Assembly: GCA_013397845.1 (NCBI GenBank)
Contig: VZTG01006404.1
Location: forward strand, 399,886 to 463,885
Reading direction: 5' to 3'
DNA: 64,000 bases
DNA from: Melanocharis versteri
Lineage: Eukaryota > Chordata > Aves > Passeriformes > Melanocharitidae
In this document: piece by piece, positions 37,701 through 52,700 of the stretch
How the letters are laid out: every line of letters starts with the position of its first letter
Position numbering within the stretch: the stretch's first letter is position 1
Position numbers and translations under genes: made by a program
Notes under the pieces: model-generated
Told to the model about the DNA's origin: nothing
What the model saw: only the letters and a program-made list of their open reading frames with translations
Database searches by the model: none

Positions 37701-40700
37701 CTTCTCTTGGCATTTACTGTTCCCTCTGCAGACTTGCACCTTTTTCTGCCTTTTCCTTTTTTACTAAGGAATTTCCTCTGTTTAAAATAGAAAACACACA
37801 GGGAAGTAATTCAAAACAGTCTGAAACTTTAAACCAACGAAGGGAAGCTCAGCATTATAACCCATTATTTTGCTGCTTTATCATGCTCCCAAAGGAGTGC
37901 AGAGCATTCCAGGCTTGCAAATGCCAATGTTTCACTCTCTATTGGTTCAATGCTTTTCTCACAGTCCTATCTTCTGCTTAGATAGGATCAACATTTGCTT
38001 GATTGCATTCCCCATACTTTGGGATTTAAGTGTTATGGTTGTTTTTTCTACAGCTGCTGGTGGAAGTCATCTCCCACACATCCTCTGCTGAGCCTCACAG
38101 AGTTAATTTTCATTAATCTTCATGTGCTGTTAAAATCTGTTGTAGAGCTTTGAAATATCCACCTGTAGTGTGGAAGAGGCCCCAAGTGCCAAACTGAACA
38201 CTGGGACAGGAATCAAAGAGAAGGGCTATTACGGATACATGCCTTCTCCTCCGGAGCTGCTCCTTCGCTGTTCCACTGACGCAACATCGCTTCACTGTGG
38301 TCTGGAATGTCAGCAAACGTCTTTGCTCCACCAAATCCCTTCGCTCCCAAGCCACCAGGACACAGCAGCAGTAACAGTGGAACAACTATAGGGGAACAGA
38401 AGGTTGCCATTGACTGTGTGATTATTAGGGCCTAAGCATACTTACAGCCACTGTAAGTTTGGCCAGCTCCCATACCCAAATGCATTTTCAATGAGCTAGT
38501 GATCAGTATGAGGGCTGACAAGGACTGAAGACAAGTTCCCAAATATGCAAGGCATTTCCTAGAAGCATATGCCAGGCCAGTTTCCTAGAGAGCAAACTGG
38601 CAATTAACACGTCAGGGCCTAAATCTTGCAGATGATCACACATGCATGTAGCTATAGTTCTATCAAAGATTTCATACAGCAAATCCAGGCCCTGGCTATC
38701 ACTGTACAACCTCAGCATTTCTAACTCCTCCTCTCCTTTTACTACTAGATAACAACATGGCGTCATGTAAATTCCACCTCACCACTCCTTTGACGTGCCT
38801 AGAGCGTTGCCCAGGGGACTCAAAATAATCCAGTTTCAGAAGCAGAGAATATTACTCCTGTGGCATGAACTTTGTTTTATCACAGTTGGATCGCTGCCAG
38901 CACAGGCAATAAACTGTTGGGAGTTTAAATGCAGCACTGCTACACCTGGCCATACCATAACTACAAATATTCTTCTCTTATTTCTCTTCTATTTTATCTC
39001 ACCAAAGAACAATGTCACATGCTGCTCTGAGCAAGGCAGTGAATCTGCAGTGACAGAAGAGAAAGTGGAGAATGTGCTGTGGTTTGAGTAGGAAGAGTTA
39101 GAGTTCACCTGGGACATCTCGGAATACCAAAAGCATTCCTCACTGCTTCCCCACCTGTTATTTACAGCACCATAAACAAATATTAAAAGTTGTTCATATT
39201 CATTTTAAAATGCACATCTTGAAATCCTTTGAGGGTGAAATGCTGATTTTACCAAAATTAGTTGGGGATCTGCCACGACTTCCCACAAGACTAGGAGTTT
39301 ACACAGAATGTCTCAAGCCGATAAAACCTGGGAGCTGGACCGTTTCTTTCCTGATGCTTTGCAGACCACACTTACAGTGCTTCTGAGATAATATGAAACA
39401 GTCACTTACGCAGCAAAAGTAAAAATGCCAAGATGATTAGTGCAACCGCTGCTGGTCCCAGACCCACCGACTTCGCGCCAATAAACTTCTCCTGGCACGC
39501 GCCATCATCTGTACACTCACAAACAGTCAGCTGCAGAGACTGTGGCAGAGCACAGCTGACCCCTTGGAAATCCTTTACCAGTATGGGAACTTCAGTTCTG
39601 CCCGGCTTCAGGTTTTGTGGTACCAGCTGTATGCTGGTGTCTGAGGCAGACGTGGGGAGAGGTTAAAGAAAAAAAAAAAAGACAAGAAGTGAGTGGAGAG
39701 AAAATTGACTCCTGTAAACTACCTAAAATACAACTGTTACAGTCCTCCAAAAGCCCTCCTCCAGTTAAGCCCAGCAAATGCAATGGAATTAAGTTTTATT
39801 AGCTGCTGCTACAGTATACACGCTTTTATTTTAATCAAGTAATTCATGCTGGTAAGCGAGCAGCCATGCTCACCTACAGCCTCGGATAATTGTAATGTTT
39901 CACATGACCAGAGACTGAGCATGGAAGACATCCCAATCGCCTGTATAGCATCAAACACGTCATCTGGATAGATAAAGGCTGAACTCACAAAAAACCAGCT
40001 TCACTCGTTAGAAGATTGATGTGTTCTAGGCCACAGACAGAGATCAGGAGCCCACAAAACACCTGCTCCTGTGTCTGTATCATGTCAAGGACTAACTAGG
40101 CAGAAGATCACAGAATGATTAAGGTTGGAAGGGACCACAGTGGGGCATCTGGCCCAACCTCCGTGCTCAGGTAGGGTCATCCTACAGCACATGGCACAGG
40201 ATTGCATCCAGATAGTTCTTGAGTATCTCCAGTGAGGGAGACTCCACAAGCTCTCTGGGCAAACTGTTCCAGTGCACAGTCACTGCACAGCGAAGAAGTT
40301 CTTCCTCATATTCAGGTGGAACTTCCTGAGCATCAGTTTCTGCCTGTTGCCTTTTGTCCTATTGCCTGGCACCACTGAGAAGAGCCTAGCTCCATCCTCT
40401 TGACACTCTCCCTTATCACATACTTATAGAAATTGATGAGGTCTCCTTTCAGTTGTCTCTTCTCTCTTCGAAAGGCTGAACAGGCCCAGCTCCCTCAGCC
40501 TTTCCTCATAAGAGAGATGCTCCAGCCCCTCAATTAGCTCCAGGAGCTCCATGTCTCTCTTGTACCAAGGATCCAGAACCGGACACCGCACTCCAGACGT
40601 GCCTCACAAGGGCTGAGTAGAAGGGCAGGATCACTTACCCTGACCTGCTGTCAATGCTCTTCCTAATGCACCCCAGGATACCAGGGACCTTTTTGGCCAC

Positions 40701-43700
40701 AAAGACACACTGCTAGCTCATGGACAGCTTGTTGTCTATGCCCAGATAATGCATCACTGCATATTTGCTGTGAGAAGATGTGGATAGCTCAATCCTAGCA
40801 CTATTCATGAAATCCTGGTCATCACACATGGGGTATCAAGCCAGGCAAATATGGTCCAACTGAGGGAAGGCAACACACCCCAGAGGACATGACAGGGCTT
40901 TCACAACCTTTAGAGAGAAGCAAACAGAATGCAAATGATGGTTTTAATGCCTGACTCCATATATAGGGTTGTTGGTTTTGGTCTGACTCAGCTAAACTGT
41001 CGATTTGACTGGAATTAATAAATTACGACCTTAGGACTTCAAAGAACTGAAAGTAATCAAAAATACATTTTCTTACCATTTCCAGATGCAATTATCCATT
41101 TTTCTGCTGTCCCTTCTGGCTCATCAATGACAGTAAAGCTGAAGGGATAACTGTTTGGGTAACTATCCAAATCACGAGCTGTAACATCAACTAATTTTGC
41201 ATCTGAGCACACAGTCTGCACAGGGTTCACAATAACCGGGCAGTTATCATTGTCATCTTGAACTTGAATGACGACTGTGCCAGTGACTGTTTTCCTTGGG
41301 GAATCTAAAATTTTAAAATACGAAAGACTAAATTGATTTGTGCACAAAAGTTTATCTTAAAATTAAAAAACGTAGTATTTTCCAGCATTGCTGAAGTAAG
41401 TTGAAAGAGATCTCCCTGGAGCTTATGAAAGCAGTGCTTCATTCCCAATGTTAATAAATTTATTGACAAAGTTCTCCTGAAGGCAAGCTGTTTTGTTACT
41501 TTAACTTGGAAAAAAAAATCCTCTATGGTTACACAGTAACATGCAGATTAAAAAATGAAGAATTCTACTTAGATATACAAGAAGTTTAGGGAGTCTTTCT
41601 TGCTTAGAATTCATGAAAACTTAGGACTATCAAGTCTGATAATAGGCATATTGAGATACTGGCAGTTCCCACCTTGACAGTAGATTTTCCTATCAGACTT
41701 TGAAAACTTTTATAAAAAGTTCACCTCCATCTAGTCAAGGGCAGAAACACACACCTCGGGAACCCACTCCAAAGTAATCAGTTTCTCTCCTTTGAATACT
41801 AAGACTGCACTTGGTGCCTAATTTTAGAGATAGGCACAAACCCTAGAGATAGAACAAACCAATTTGTGTGAAAACAAAACCCTCTCTACTTACCAGTAGT
41901 TACACCCAACATGGTGATAGTGTAGGTACCATTTACTACATGAGGTGATTCATAATCAAGATTTTTAGCAAGTCGGATTTCACCTGTGACTGAGTCTACA
42001 GTGATCCAGTTTGCTGCATCTTTTCCTTTCATGTATCTGATGAAAATCACACAAAGATGGACACATTTATATCGAGGAAAACAACCATCAGTAGAAAAAG
42101 CAGCTTCACAGTATGTCTACTCATCATTTAAAACAGATCAAATCCCTAAGTCTGAGGTCTGATGCTCCTGCCACTGTAATTGGTTACAACTATAAACCTA
42201 CCACGAATATTGAGAGCTGCTTTTCTCTCTAAATCAAAGATTCAGCTGTGGGTGCATTATAGGAAACACAATCAGGGAGCAAGACTGGAACAGAAGAGGG
42301 AGTTGGACTGCTGGTCACCATCCTCTTCTCCTCCATCCGTGCTCCCAGCAGAAGCTGAGCATTAGACACTCACGAGACACTGTATTACAGGCATGGGGGA
42401 AAGGGGTCCATCCCTGGGCATGCAACTCTGCTGTGCACCATTTGTAAAGGCCATGGTGGTGATTAAATAACATTCTAGCTGAAAAGCTATGACTCAAAAC
42501 CCAAGCACACACACGCAGATATATCTGTGTCACACCCTTTCTGTCTGACTGATAAATGTTTCTGCATATTCTTTCCTAATTTTACTGGAGACAACGAAAT
42601 CAGATTGGTAAATCTACTCTCAAAAGTAGACAGGTATGACAAACACATCATGCAAACACAGACAGCCTCAGCCCAGACACTCACATCTTGCCATATACAA
42701 CAAAAGAAGGATTTTCATATCACCTGTTTTCTAATAGAAATAATAGAGTATTAGAAGATGATGATGATGTTTAAGGTGTGAATTATCCTTAGTAGAAAAT
42801 GATTGCCTTTGAAATTATTTCAGTTAAACATGCAAATTTTTACTATAAGATACGACTTCATACTCAGTTATGATGGTTATTAAAAAATTCTTACGTAATG
42901 TGCTCTGCTACTTTTCCAGTGTCTTCATCATAGGCTTGATACTGTCCAATAACCTGTTTTATCTGCAGTTTCTCACTTGCTTCAATAATTTTTGTGCCAC
43001 CAGGGAACACAGGGCCTTCCTGCACATTGATCACCTTAATTTTGATTGGAATTGTTTCTGCTTTGTAACTGGGTTTAATCGACTTGTGGAACTCTGCTTT
43101 GTTTGTAACAACAATGCCCAAGTTTAGGCTTTGCATTTTTTCATAATCCAGCTCCTAGAGCAATAAAAAAAATAATAAAAAAAAAAATTCATAATTTGTC
43201 AGAATCCGATATCTAGACAACATGCATACATTGAATATTTACGTAATACTATAGCATCCTTATTTAAGTAATAAGGATGTAAATATTCAAGTAATATTTA
43301 AGCAATAAGGATGTTACAGTGCAAGGAAGTTTCCTAACCTGTTACACTCAATCATTTTTAATGGATGACACCATAGGTACAGCTTTATATTACTGAATTA
43401 AACTAATTTAAGGAATGCAAAAGGATTCCTACCCATATATTCTGCCGGTGCTTTCAGTGAATCAGTGCCTAATTACTTGGCTCTTCCAAATTTATGTGTT
43501 TTCTTTTTTTTTTAACAAAATAATTCACTTAATAACACTCAAAATTGTTTTTTTAATAATTAGCAGTTTTCAGATAAGGAAACCAGAGCAGGAAAAAAAA
43601 AATCTACTTAGGGCACTATGCATCTTCAGTACTTGTGGACTAAAGAAAAGTGAAAATTATAAAATAGACATTATCACTAATGAAAAATATTTTCATCATC

Positions 43701-46700
43701 ATTTCATCTTACAAAAATTCATAAAATAGTCTGTAGCCCATGCCTCATGGAACAGGTGCTGCCTGCAACATTATCAGTGGCCAGGGGAAATAAATTTATA
43801 CTGAGATCATCAAGGACAGCAAAAACGTGGAAGTTTACATGTTAGCACTGTTGCCGAAAGAGCAAGGGAAGTTTGGGGACTTCTGCCCTACTAGGTATAT
43901 TTGAGATCACATAGAATGCAAATGGAAAAGCTTGACAAAATTATTATTTTGCATGGAATTACTTAATATATTAAAAACATGGCAAAGGAGGAGTATCCAC
44001 ATATTGACTGAATTTTACATATTGATTGAATAAACACAAGTTGTCAACATAGATGGATAAATTATTCTAATATTTAAAGAAGAATCTCTAAAATCTATAC
44101 TAACCTTCACAACAGTCAAAATTCCTTCATTTGTTTGGGTGTCTGTTACAATTTGGAAAAAACCATCTTCGTTGCCAGAAACAAATGCAAAGTTTGCCAG
44201 CCAGTTATCAGAAAACTCTTCATCTTTGTCAAATACTTTTATCCGCATAATTTCCACATTTGCTCTGTTTTCTTCAATGCTTCCTTCAAACTGCAATCAA
44301 AAAAATAATCCACTCTTTAAAAAGATGTCACGGTTTACCTCATTTCACCAGTGCAAGGAATTCTTGCACAATGTCTTATTATGGGATACTGGCAGGTGTA
44401 GGAACATGCTAAAAATTGTGATGAATGTACTTACTGTACGACTTTCAACAATGGGCAGATTGTCATTGACATCCAAAATCTTGATTTCTAAAGAACACGT
44501 TGCAGCATTCCCACCTGCTTCACCACCACGGTCCTTTGCCTCCACCATCAAAGAATAGCTACTTTGTGTCTGTCATCGTAAGAAAAAGGTGTTTAATGCA
44601 GGCTAAAAATTCTTCTTTTGCTATATTATCTCTATCACATTTTGGTCATGTCTCTTACGGTCAATTATAACTCCTCTCTAGCTAGAAGTAAATCTCACAC
44701 ACAAGTGCCTTGACAGATTCTGCTGGAGTAGAACTCAGGCTTTGAAAAGGATATGTGAAAGGGCCTTTCACATCTTCCCCACAAAGAGTTAGACTACTTA
44801 CACAGCAAAGGAAAAAAATTCCAGTGGCCATGAACAGGGATAGGACCAGTGACACCTGCATGTCAGGACATGGCCTGAGGCACAGCCACATCCCTCAGCC
44901 ACAGAGCTAACATTCCCATCACCATCTGCTGGCCAGGGAAAACTCTGCAAGCACAGCTCATGTCTGGTAATGGTAATGCGTGGCTTTCAATGCAGTTCCA
45001 CAGTAGCAGCCACCCTAACTCTCTGCACTGTGATTTGCATAGCAGGCTACAAAAATCCAGATGCAGCCAGCAGCTTTGCAGGTGGTGGTCTAGGTTATCT
45101 TTGCCACACACTCCCCAGCAGAGAGAAATGACCCCTTGTTTTGTGTAACTGCTGCCCTGGCTGCACGGCAGGGACAGAAAGCAACAGCCATGGGGTTGGT
45201 GCTGCACTAGAGGGGTGATGGGGGGAATACGTCCTTGATCCCATCACCTCCTCCCCCAGTCCCTGAAAAGCATGTGTCAGCCAGACAAGGCTTTAATCCC
45301 AATTTAAGAAAGGTAAGAGGGCCAGCTCTTCACGCTGCAGGCAGGGTTGAGGGTGACACAATTGGCACCACAAAACCACTAGTAACAAACACCAAAACGG
45401 GAGGAGTTTTTTACCTCTCTGTCAAGGTTTATTTTTGCTACTCGAACCTCGCCAGTATTCTTATCCATGCTGAAGGCAGCGCTAGGGCTTTGGGAAACAA
45501 TCCTGTAAGCTATTTTGGAATTTAGATTATTTGGTTCATCTGCATCTGTTGCATTTATCCTCATTACAATTGTACCTGGAAAACACAAACAAAACACGGC
45601 ACTTGTTTACACCACCATGCACTGGTAAATATCTTTACTGTAATGTCAAAGATAAGAGCATTTTGTTAGATGCACTGCACAATTTTCTGATGCTCTTGAA
45701 TTTATTTATTTAATGCATGAAGTCGAAGAAGTGTTCTTAAACCCAAAAGGTCCCTGTTAAAAGTATATGTTCTAGCCAAGAAAAAGATTGTATTCGCACA
45801 TCTGTAACTCATAGAATTCAATGTACAAATCAAACAACAGGTTAAATTCTCTCAGTAATTCTGACAGAAAAATGTGGATACCACACAGAGCAGAAAGTAT
45901 GAGCTTTTGAACAATGAGCTACATTTCCCTCACACATTATTCTAAAGAGAGCACTAATTATTCCTCTACCTGAACATTATTAAAACCACCAATCTGTATT
46001 GATGCCCTTCAACAGATTCACTCAGTATACACAGTGGTACCCATGGGGCAATCCCCTTATAACTTACGGCACAGGGTTTTGTCCTTTGGGAGAGGGTGTA
46101 CCTCAGCATCCAGAGCCCAGGATTTAACATTAGCTGGAATTCATGCCAAGAGCCATTGCAAATGGCTGCTATTGACTTGAAAGATTGCTGAGGTTACTCA
46201 ATACCTCACCCAAGTGGATGGGCAAGAATTTGTTTCTTCAGATTATAGTGACATTAAAAGGGACCCACTGCGAGGTATTTATTAGGTTGTTTTATTCCAG
46301 CTTTCCTAATCTTCTCAAAAATAATCTGTTGCTCTTATCAATAAGAAATAGGCCACTATGACATCAATAGGAAAATGGCCACTAACTTGCTCTTCAAAGG
46401 TTAAGGCACAGCCATATGTGCTTACCAGCAAAGTACCTCTCCAGCCCACAGATAAAGCAGGGCTTTGGATGAGGATGGCAGAGTGAAGTCCCTCCCAAAT
46501 AGGCTGTGACTGCTAGGCCAGAAGACAGATTGCATTTCCTGTGCAATTCCTGCAGAAGAACTCTGATTCCTGGATTTGTGGTAGCTCTGACAACAAGCCA
46601 AAGGTGCCTGGGGGGATGGTCTCCCTTAATCACACAACACAGCTCAGCCCTGAATAAAAACTTTCATTCACACATGGATAACCTGGCTTATGTCAGCAAG

Positions 46701-49700
46701 AGAATATGCCCTCGTTACTGCAGATATACTGCTACCAAGTGCATATTCACCTGTCCCCTGGCATATCTTGGGAAAAACCGAAAGAAAAAAAAATTAGAAA
46801 TAAAGTTACCTGTTTCGCTTAATTCTTCAATTGAACCAACAAAAACTTCATGTGAAAACACTGGGAAATTGTCATTTATGTCCACAACTCTAATTGGGAG
46901 GTCTATTGGCTCTTCCAGTTTAGCCCCATTCTTATCTAGTGCGTGGCCTCGGACCTGATAGTCAGACAGAAACAATAAACAAATCCAATGAGTGACTGTC
47001 ATATATACAAACACATATGCAAAATAGAAATACATCTATTATATATAACAAAATCTAAATATTATAAAAGCATATTATATATGTTTATAAATACAAGCAG
47101 GTATACACAAACAAACATCCAGAAATATATTATATATATATTATTTCAAGCAAATGCATTTAAAGAAAATAAATAAAAAATGGACAGGAGGGGACCTGTA
47201 AAGAAAAAAATTAATTTTCAACTTACAAGCAGAAATGGAGTCTTTTCTCTGTCCACCCTTCCTGTTATGTTCAGGTCACCAGTCTTTCCATTGATAACAA
47301 ATAATCCATAAGGGGGTTCTGTTACTCCTTGACCAGATATAGTGTAAGTTACTACTATCCCTGTATCTTCAAGATCTGAATGTATCTGGTAGGAATATAA
47401 AAAATTAAATAGCACTCAGTAAATAAAATCACATTTAAAAGTGCAACAAAATATTCTTGCTATCTTGTAATGAACAAAAAATAGTAAATATTTAACACAT
47501 TTCCCTGCACTCCTTTGACTGTGGAGATGTAGAGATGAATGCAGAAAGGGCTGCATGTTCCGTTTGAGAATCTGGTGCAGGGAGATGAGAAACATCTGGA
47601 GCAGGGAGTTTACCTGAGAAGTCAGACCTCAGCTAGCAAATACACCAGGACTGGAGAAGGGATAGGGTGAAGGGAAAAAAGGTCAGACCTGGAGATGAAC
47701 ACATAGAAGAGGCTGCAGAGACTAGAGATTACACCCTTTCTCTGCTGTCAGCAGATACCCAAAACATCTGTAAAAGTGTGCATTGTCCCAGCATCACCGT
47801 CACGGGGCAGCCCAAGCAGAGGGCAACATCTTGCCACCACCTGCAGTCATTTTACAGGCTGCAGTGGCAGGAGTGGTGAATTTAGGTTTCAACGCTGGTG
47901 CTGAACCAGATGCATACCACTCTTCCACAAAGGATAACACCTTGGTTATTTTTAGCTCTGTTTCCTAACAGACTAGGCATACAAAATCATGCTCTATGCA
48001 CACTGCTCTGCCCAATCACCACCAGCAGATCTGGGACCCACTTGCCAAGTTCAACCCCAGCTGAGCATGGGTGGTGGGGTGAAAAAATTCAAAGATACTG
48101 CATTCCCAAAAGCTTAATGAAAAATGGGGCTATGAAAAGATGAGAGACTGAGCCAAACCAGGCTTTAAAAGTAAAGGAATTAGAAGGAAATGTGTCAATC
48201 TTCAACTGGCATTCAATAGTCCTTTAAAATTAAAGAAATATTCGTGCATGTGTTTAGAGAAGCCACACTCTTATTTTACATTTTCATCTCTATTTTTATG
48301 TGTATTGCATATTTAACTATTTTCTGGGCTTACTTTGGCAATTGGATTCTTATAGGAATTGTCCTCCTCCTCCCGTATGAAAGCTGGAGGGACTGTCCAT
48401 TCTCGCTTCTGTCTGACAAGGCTGTTGGGATGAGACAATATGCCACTCCTGTCATTTCGATTATAAACCTGTGAAAAGGCAAGATGGAACGTCAGCATTA
48501 CATTTAGTCATTCCAGATAAATGCTTTATTGCTGCTGTAGCCAAGACTTCCGAATAACTTTTGCCCTTTCAACAGCTAGTAACTTCAAAACCATGGAGCA
48601 GCTTCAGCCTTCTGAGTCACAATCTAAGAGCTATACAGTCCTCAAGCTGGTGGAAGAGGAAAACTACATTGGTCTTTTCATCAAGACAGAATTAGGCAAG
48701 ACAGGCTTTAAATACATGAGCGAAGTTTCCATGACCAGTGGTTGGTGAAAATCCACCTGCTCTGTAAGATTTAAAGGCTTGTCATCAGATGTGGGAAGAA
48801 GCTTGGCACTAAGGCTGTTTCGAACCACCGTTTCTGCCTTACCACCGTGTTTATCTTCCCACCAACATTCAGCATATTCAGCCTTCTGTCTGAAACAGAA
48901 TACATGGAAGAGCAGGCCTCTATTCAATCCACCCAATGTCTCTGCTGTCCTCGCTCAACTACCCCTCATTCTCACTCCACATGACACCCCTCACCTTTTT
49001 GTCCACCTTAGTCTCTACTGTCTCTGCTGACTTCCAGATTAACATATTCAACAGAATAGTGGTTGTTTTTATTTACCGAGTTCAAAAAAGCAATCTACAA
49101 ATTTAGTGGTTATGGGGGGGTTTCTCAAAGTTCAATGCCACTTGGTGTGATGGATGTAGGAATATATCCACTTACTTCTCGTCTTTCATTTCTTTATTCA
49201 TTATGCAGTTTTTACATTTCAGAAAATGGTAGAATTCAAGACATTTATCAACTGAAGTAAGGCATAGCTTTAAAACTTTGTTCAGAGAAACCTTCTACAG
49301 GCACTGATAAAGAAAAAGTTTTCCATTATTTCCTACCTTCACGTAGAGCCCATGTCCATAATTCAAACATATCTGCAATGGAAATTATGATAATCATTAT
49401 TAATTCAATGTCACTTTAGCAGTACTAAAACTTAACTTTTGTGACCTTCTTCGTAAGAGCAGCAAAGCCATGAGGAAAAAGGCTTCTGACCTCTATAAAT
49501 TAACATTTATTATTTACCCATAATAGCTTCTGAAAAATTCACCCATAACCATTGACATTAAAAACATACACTCTAACTATATAATAATTAAGTCTGGCAC
49601 CCTTTTCCTATCAGGAGACAGATTATAAGCAATTAATATATTTTTTTCTAATAAATTCAGGCTCTATAGTAATTTTTAAACCACCATTTTTTTAGTCCTG

Positions 49701-52700
49701 AATAATGCCTCACTATTCCAAAATGATGAGGATGTGCCATTGATGGAAGCGAGTGTTGGTAGCCGGCAGCACTTTGGAGAAGCTTCCTCTTCTGGGCAAA
49801 CCATGGATTTGTGGCTGTTGCGGGTTACCAACCACATCAGAGAAGAAAATCGGATAAATGGTGTTTAAAGGCAAGGACTAACCCAAACATCTGCTGAAGT
49901 GTACACGACAGAAGCAGCTCTCTGACCCAGCGCCTTGCTGGGAGGAGAAATGGCATCACTTATTTAAACAAGGCAGAGGTGCTTGCTCTGACAAAACCTT
50001 GCAGGCTAACGTTCAGTATTGGGAGTGCCCACCTCCTCATGCACCAGGATAGGCCAGGACAGCTACGCACACCCTTGAATGACTCAGTGAGGTGACAAAT
50101 CCTGGCTGCAAGAAGCCAGCTTATCTGAGACCCCACGTTTATGTCCACTCTCCAGGCACCAAGGACTCTGCAATTAACAACACCCCTCAAACTGCAAAAA
50201 ATTTAGGTATCAGGAAGCAGCAACAATAAAAAGTAGGCTATTACAACATGGGAAACCTATAAATCAAGCTTTTGAGCTTTGTACATGCAGCAAATACTGT
50301 TCTGAAAACTATTACTACTTAGATCTTGCAACTTAGGTGATTATTTTTTTAGGCATACAACTGCCTAAGGCAAAGCAGGCTCAGAAAAGGTGGTTTTCTA
50401 CTCAAATAAGTCAGTCTTTGACTAGTTTCTAGTCTGTTGATTGGGCTCTCCCTATTCCTCCTTCTGACTCAGTCTTGATTACTGAATTGATGACAGCTTC
50501 TCCTTTTTTTTAAAAGATCCTATCTCTTCCCCACACCATCCAGCAGACTCTGTTGAGCAATACAGCAGATTTCTGTTTCAACTTGTTCAACAGAACTGTT
50601 TTTCAAATGGCATTTTCCCCAATGCATATATTCTGAAGACAAAAATTATCAAGCAGAGAGTTTCCTAATGAATATGCATTGTGAAAAGTACAGGATCTCA
50701 CACCAAGCTGTTCTCATGGATGTTCTTAGTCTTATTTGATTTTATTAGTTGTATGGATTTTCAAAACTCATTTTCTTAACTAATCAGATTATATCAGCAA
50801 GAGGGATAGGATAATTTTGCTTTCTAGTCAAGTTTTTCCAACAGAAGCTGCAACACTTTCAGAAAGTGAATAATTGTCAAGATGCCATCAGAAACATCCT
50901 TGGTTGTTCTAACTGGTCAAGAGGAGGAAAAAGTGTTTCTGTCTCAATACTGAATGGAGACAAGAGGCACGTGGTGAGATGTTTTCTTGTATGAGAAACC
51001 TGAGAACCCAGGACAAATGAAAGTGTCTGAAGACTAAGAATAAGCAGACCTTCCCTTGAGATGCATATCAAAAATATGTAAAAAATTCCATTGGTCATTA
51101 TAAACAGAAAATCTTTCATTAAGATAAGTAAAAGTAAAAAAAAATTTTTTTGCATAGTACCAAATGTCCCTCAAAACATTCTAGGTAAATGCTAAAATAG
51201 TGAAAAATACTTTTGCTCTTGTATTATTCAATCTACAGTCCACAGGTAGCCTCATATGGGACTTTTTTGGTATCTACAAAAAATGTTTAAGAATGACAAT
51301 TTTGTTCACAAGATGCATGAATACATGGGGAAAAAATATATAAAGGGATCCTGCCTTTTTATTGAAAATTTTTAAAGGTTCCAAAAACTTCAGATAGGGG
51401 GAAAATCACTTTTCAGTGACATTTTCTTCAAGGGCAAGTGAAATGTCAGAATTTAGTGCCTGTTGAACATGTAAATTTTCCCTGCTTTTTTTTTTAATAT
51501 CTTACAACTACCTCCTGTTAAGTGGCTCAGAACAGGAAAGCTCTGTCATTTGCAGTGGATCATAGCCTTGGCTCAAAAACCAGACATTTACTGATGACAC
51601 CTGTTGACGACAGAGCTGAGAACACATTATCGGAAGAAAAATGGATGGTTACAAAAAAAAAGGTCTGAGGCCTGAAGTAATGAAATCGGAATGAAATACT
51701 ACCGTAAAGCAGCAGGAATAGGCAAGAGGGCATGGGAAAGAAGGGAGTGACTGCCATGTATAGCAACTGCAAGGCTGCTCTTGCCCAAATCCCTGCTCAT
51801 CTATAGTCAGGAAGTGACTAAAGGACGGATTTTCAACACAAAGCTCAGATTTAAGCTGTAAACCTATAAAGACTGAGTAACCAAGTAGGTATGTGTCTGT
51901 ATTTACTACACCATGAAACAGTAATGCCTAGAAATGTGGTCTTTTCTGTGTGCTGTGTGTTAGGAGGTTTGGAGCTTGCACCTCCTGTGAGTCAGTTTGG
52001 TGTTGAAGACAACATGTGAAGACCATAGAGAAGCAAGCAGGGGGGGACCATCCAAGGTAATCTAGTACATCTCCTGGCCCTGGGGAAAGATAAACTACAC
52101 CCAAGTGCTTCCTGACAAATGTTTATCCTGTTCTTAAAAATGAGGGATGGAGGTCCCTCAGCCTCACTAACCTAAGGGGGCACCTAGATAGTCCTACAGA
52201 CTAAAAGTCTTTGTTAACTTTTGCTTTCATTTTATTATCCTAATTTTTAGCTCCTTGCAAGTTGACCATATTGCTGCTTGCATGAGATTCAGTGTAAGGC
52301 ACACAAATTTGCATATCTAAATGAAAGCTAAGTGCCTAAACTTTCACTATGATCAGCAGAAATATAGCCAATACCAACAGAGATTGGAGCACTGTTCAAC
52401 TTGCCCCTAAACTAGCCCACATCTGTTTCTCTCTGGACTCTACTGATTCTAAGTACGTCCAGTTTGGAAACCTGACACAGGAGGATTTGTAGAGCAAAGC
52501 ATTTGACGGAGAGAATCCAACACCGCACAACCTATGTTTTGATGGATCCTTCAGACCAGAATTAGCTTGGTTCCACAGATCAAACATCTACAAGCAGATG
52601 GATGCATCTCCCAGTGTGGTTTCACCCAGGCGGGATACGATTCACACACTCTTGAGATTTGCTTCAAAAGTACAATTTGATCCAACCAAACAGGTGCACT

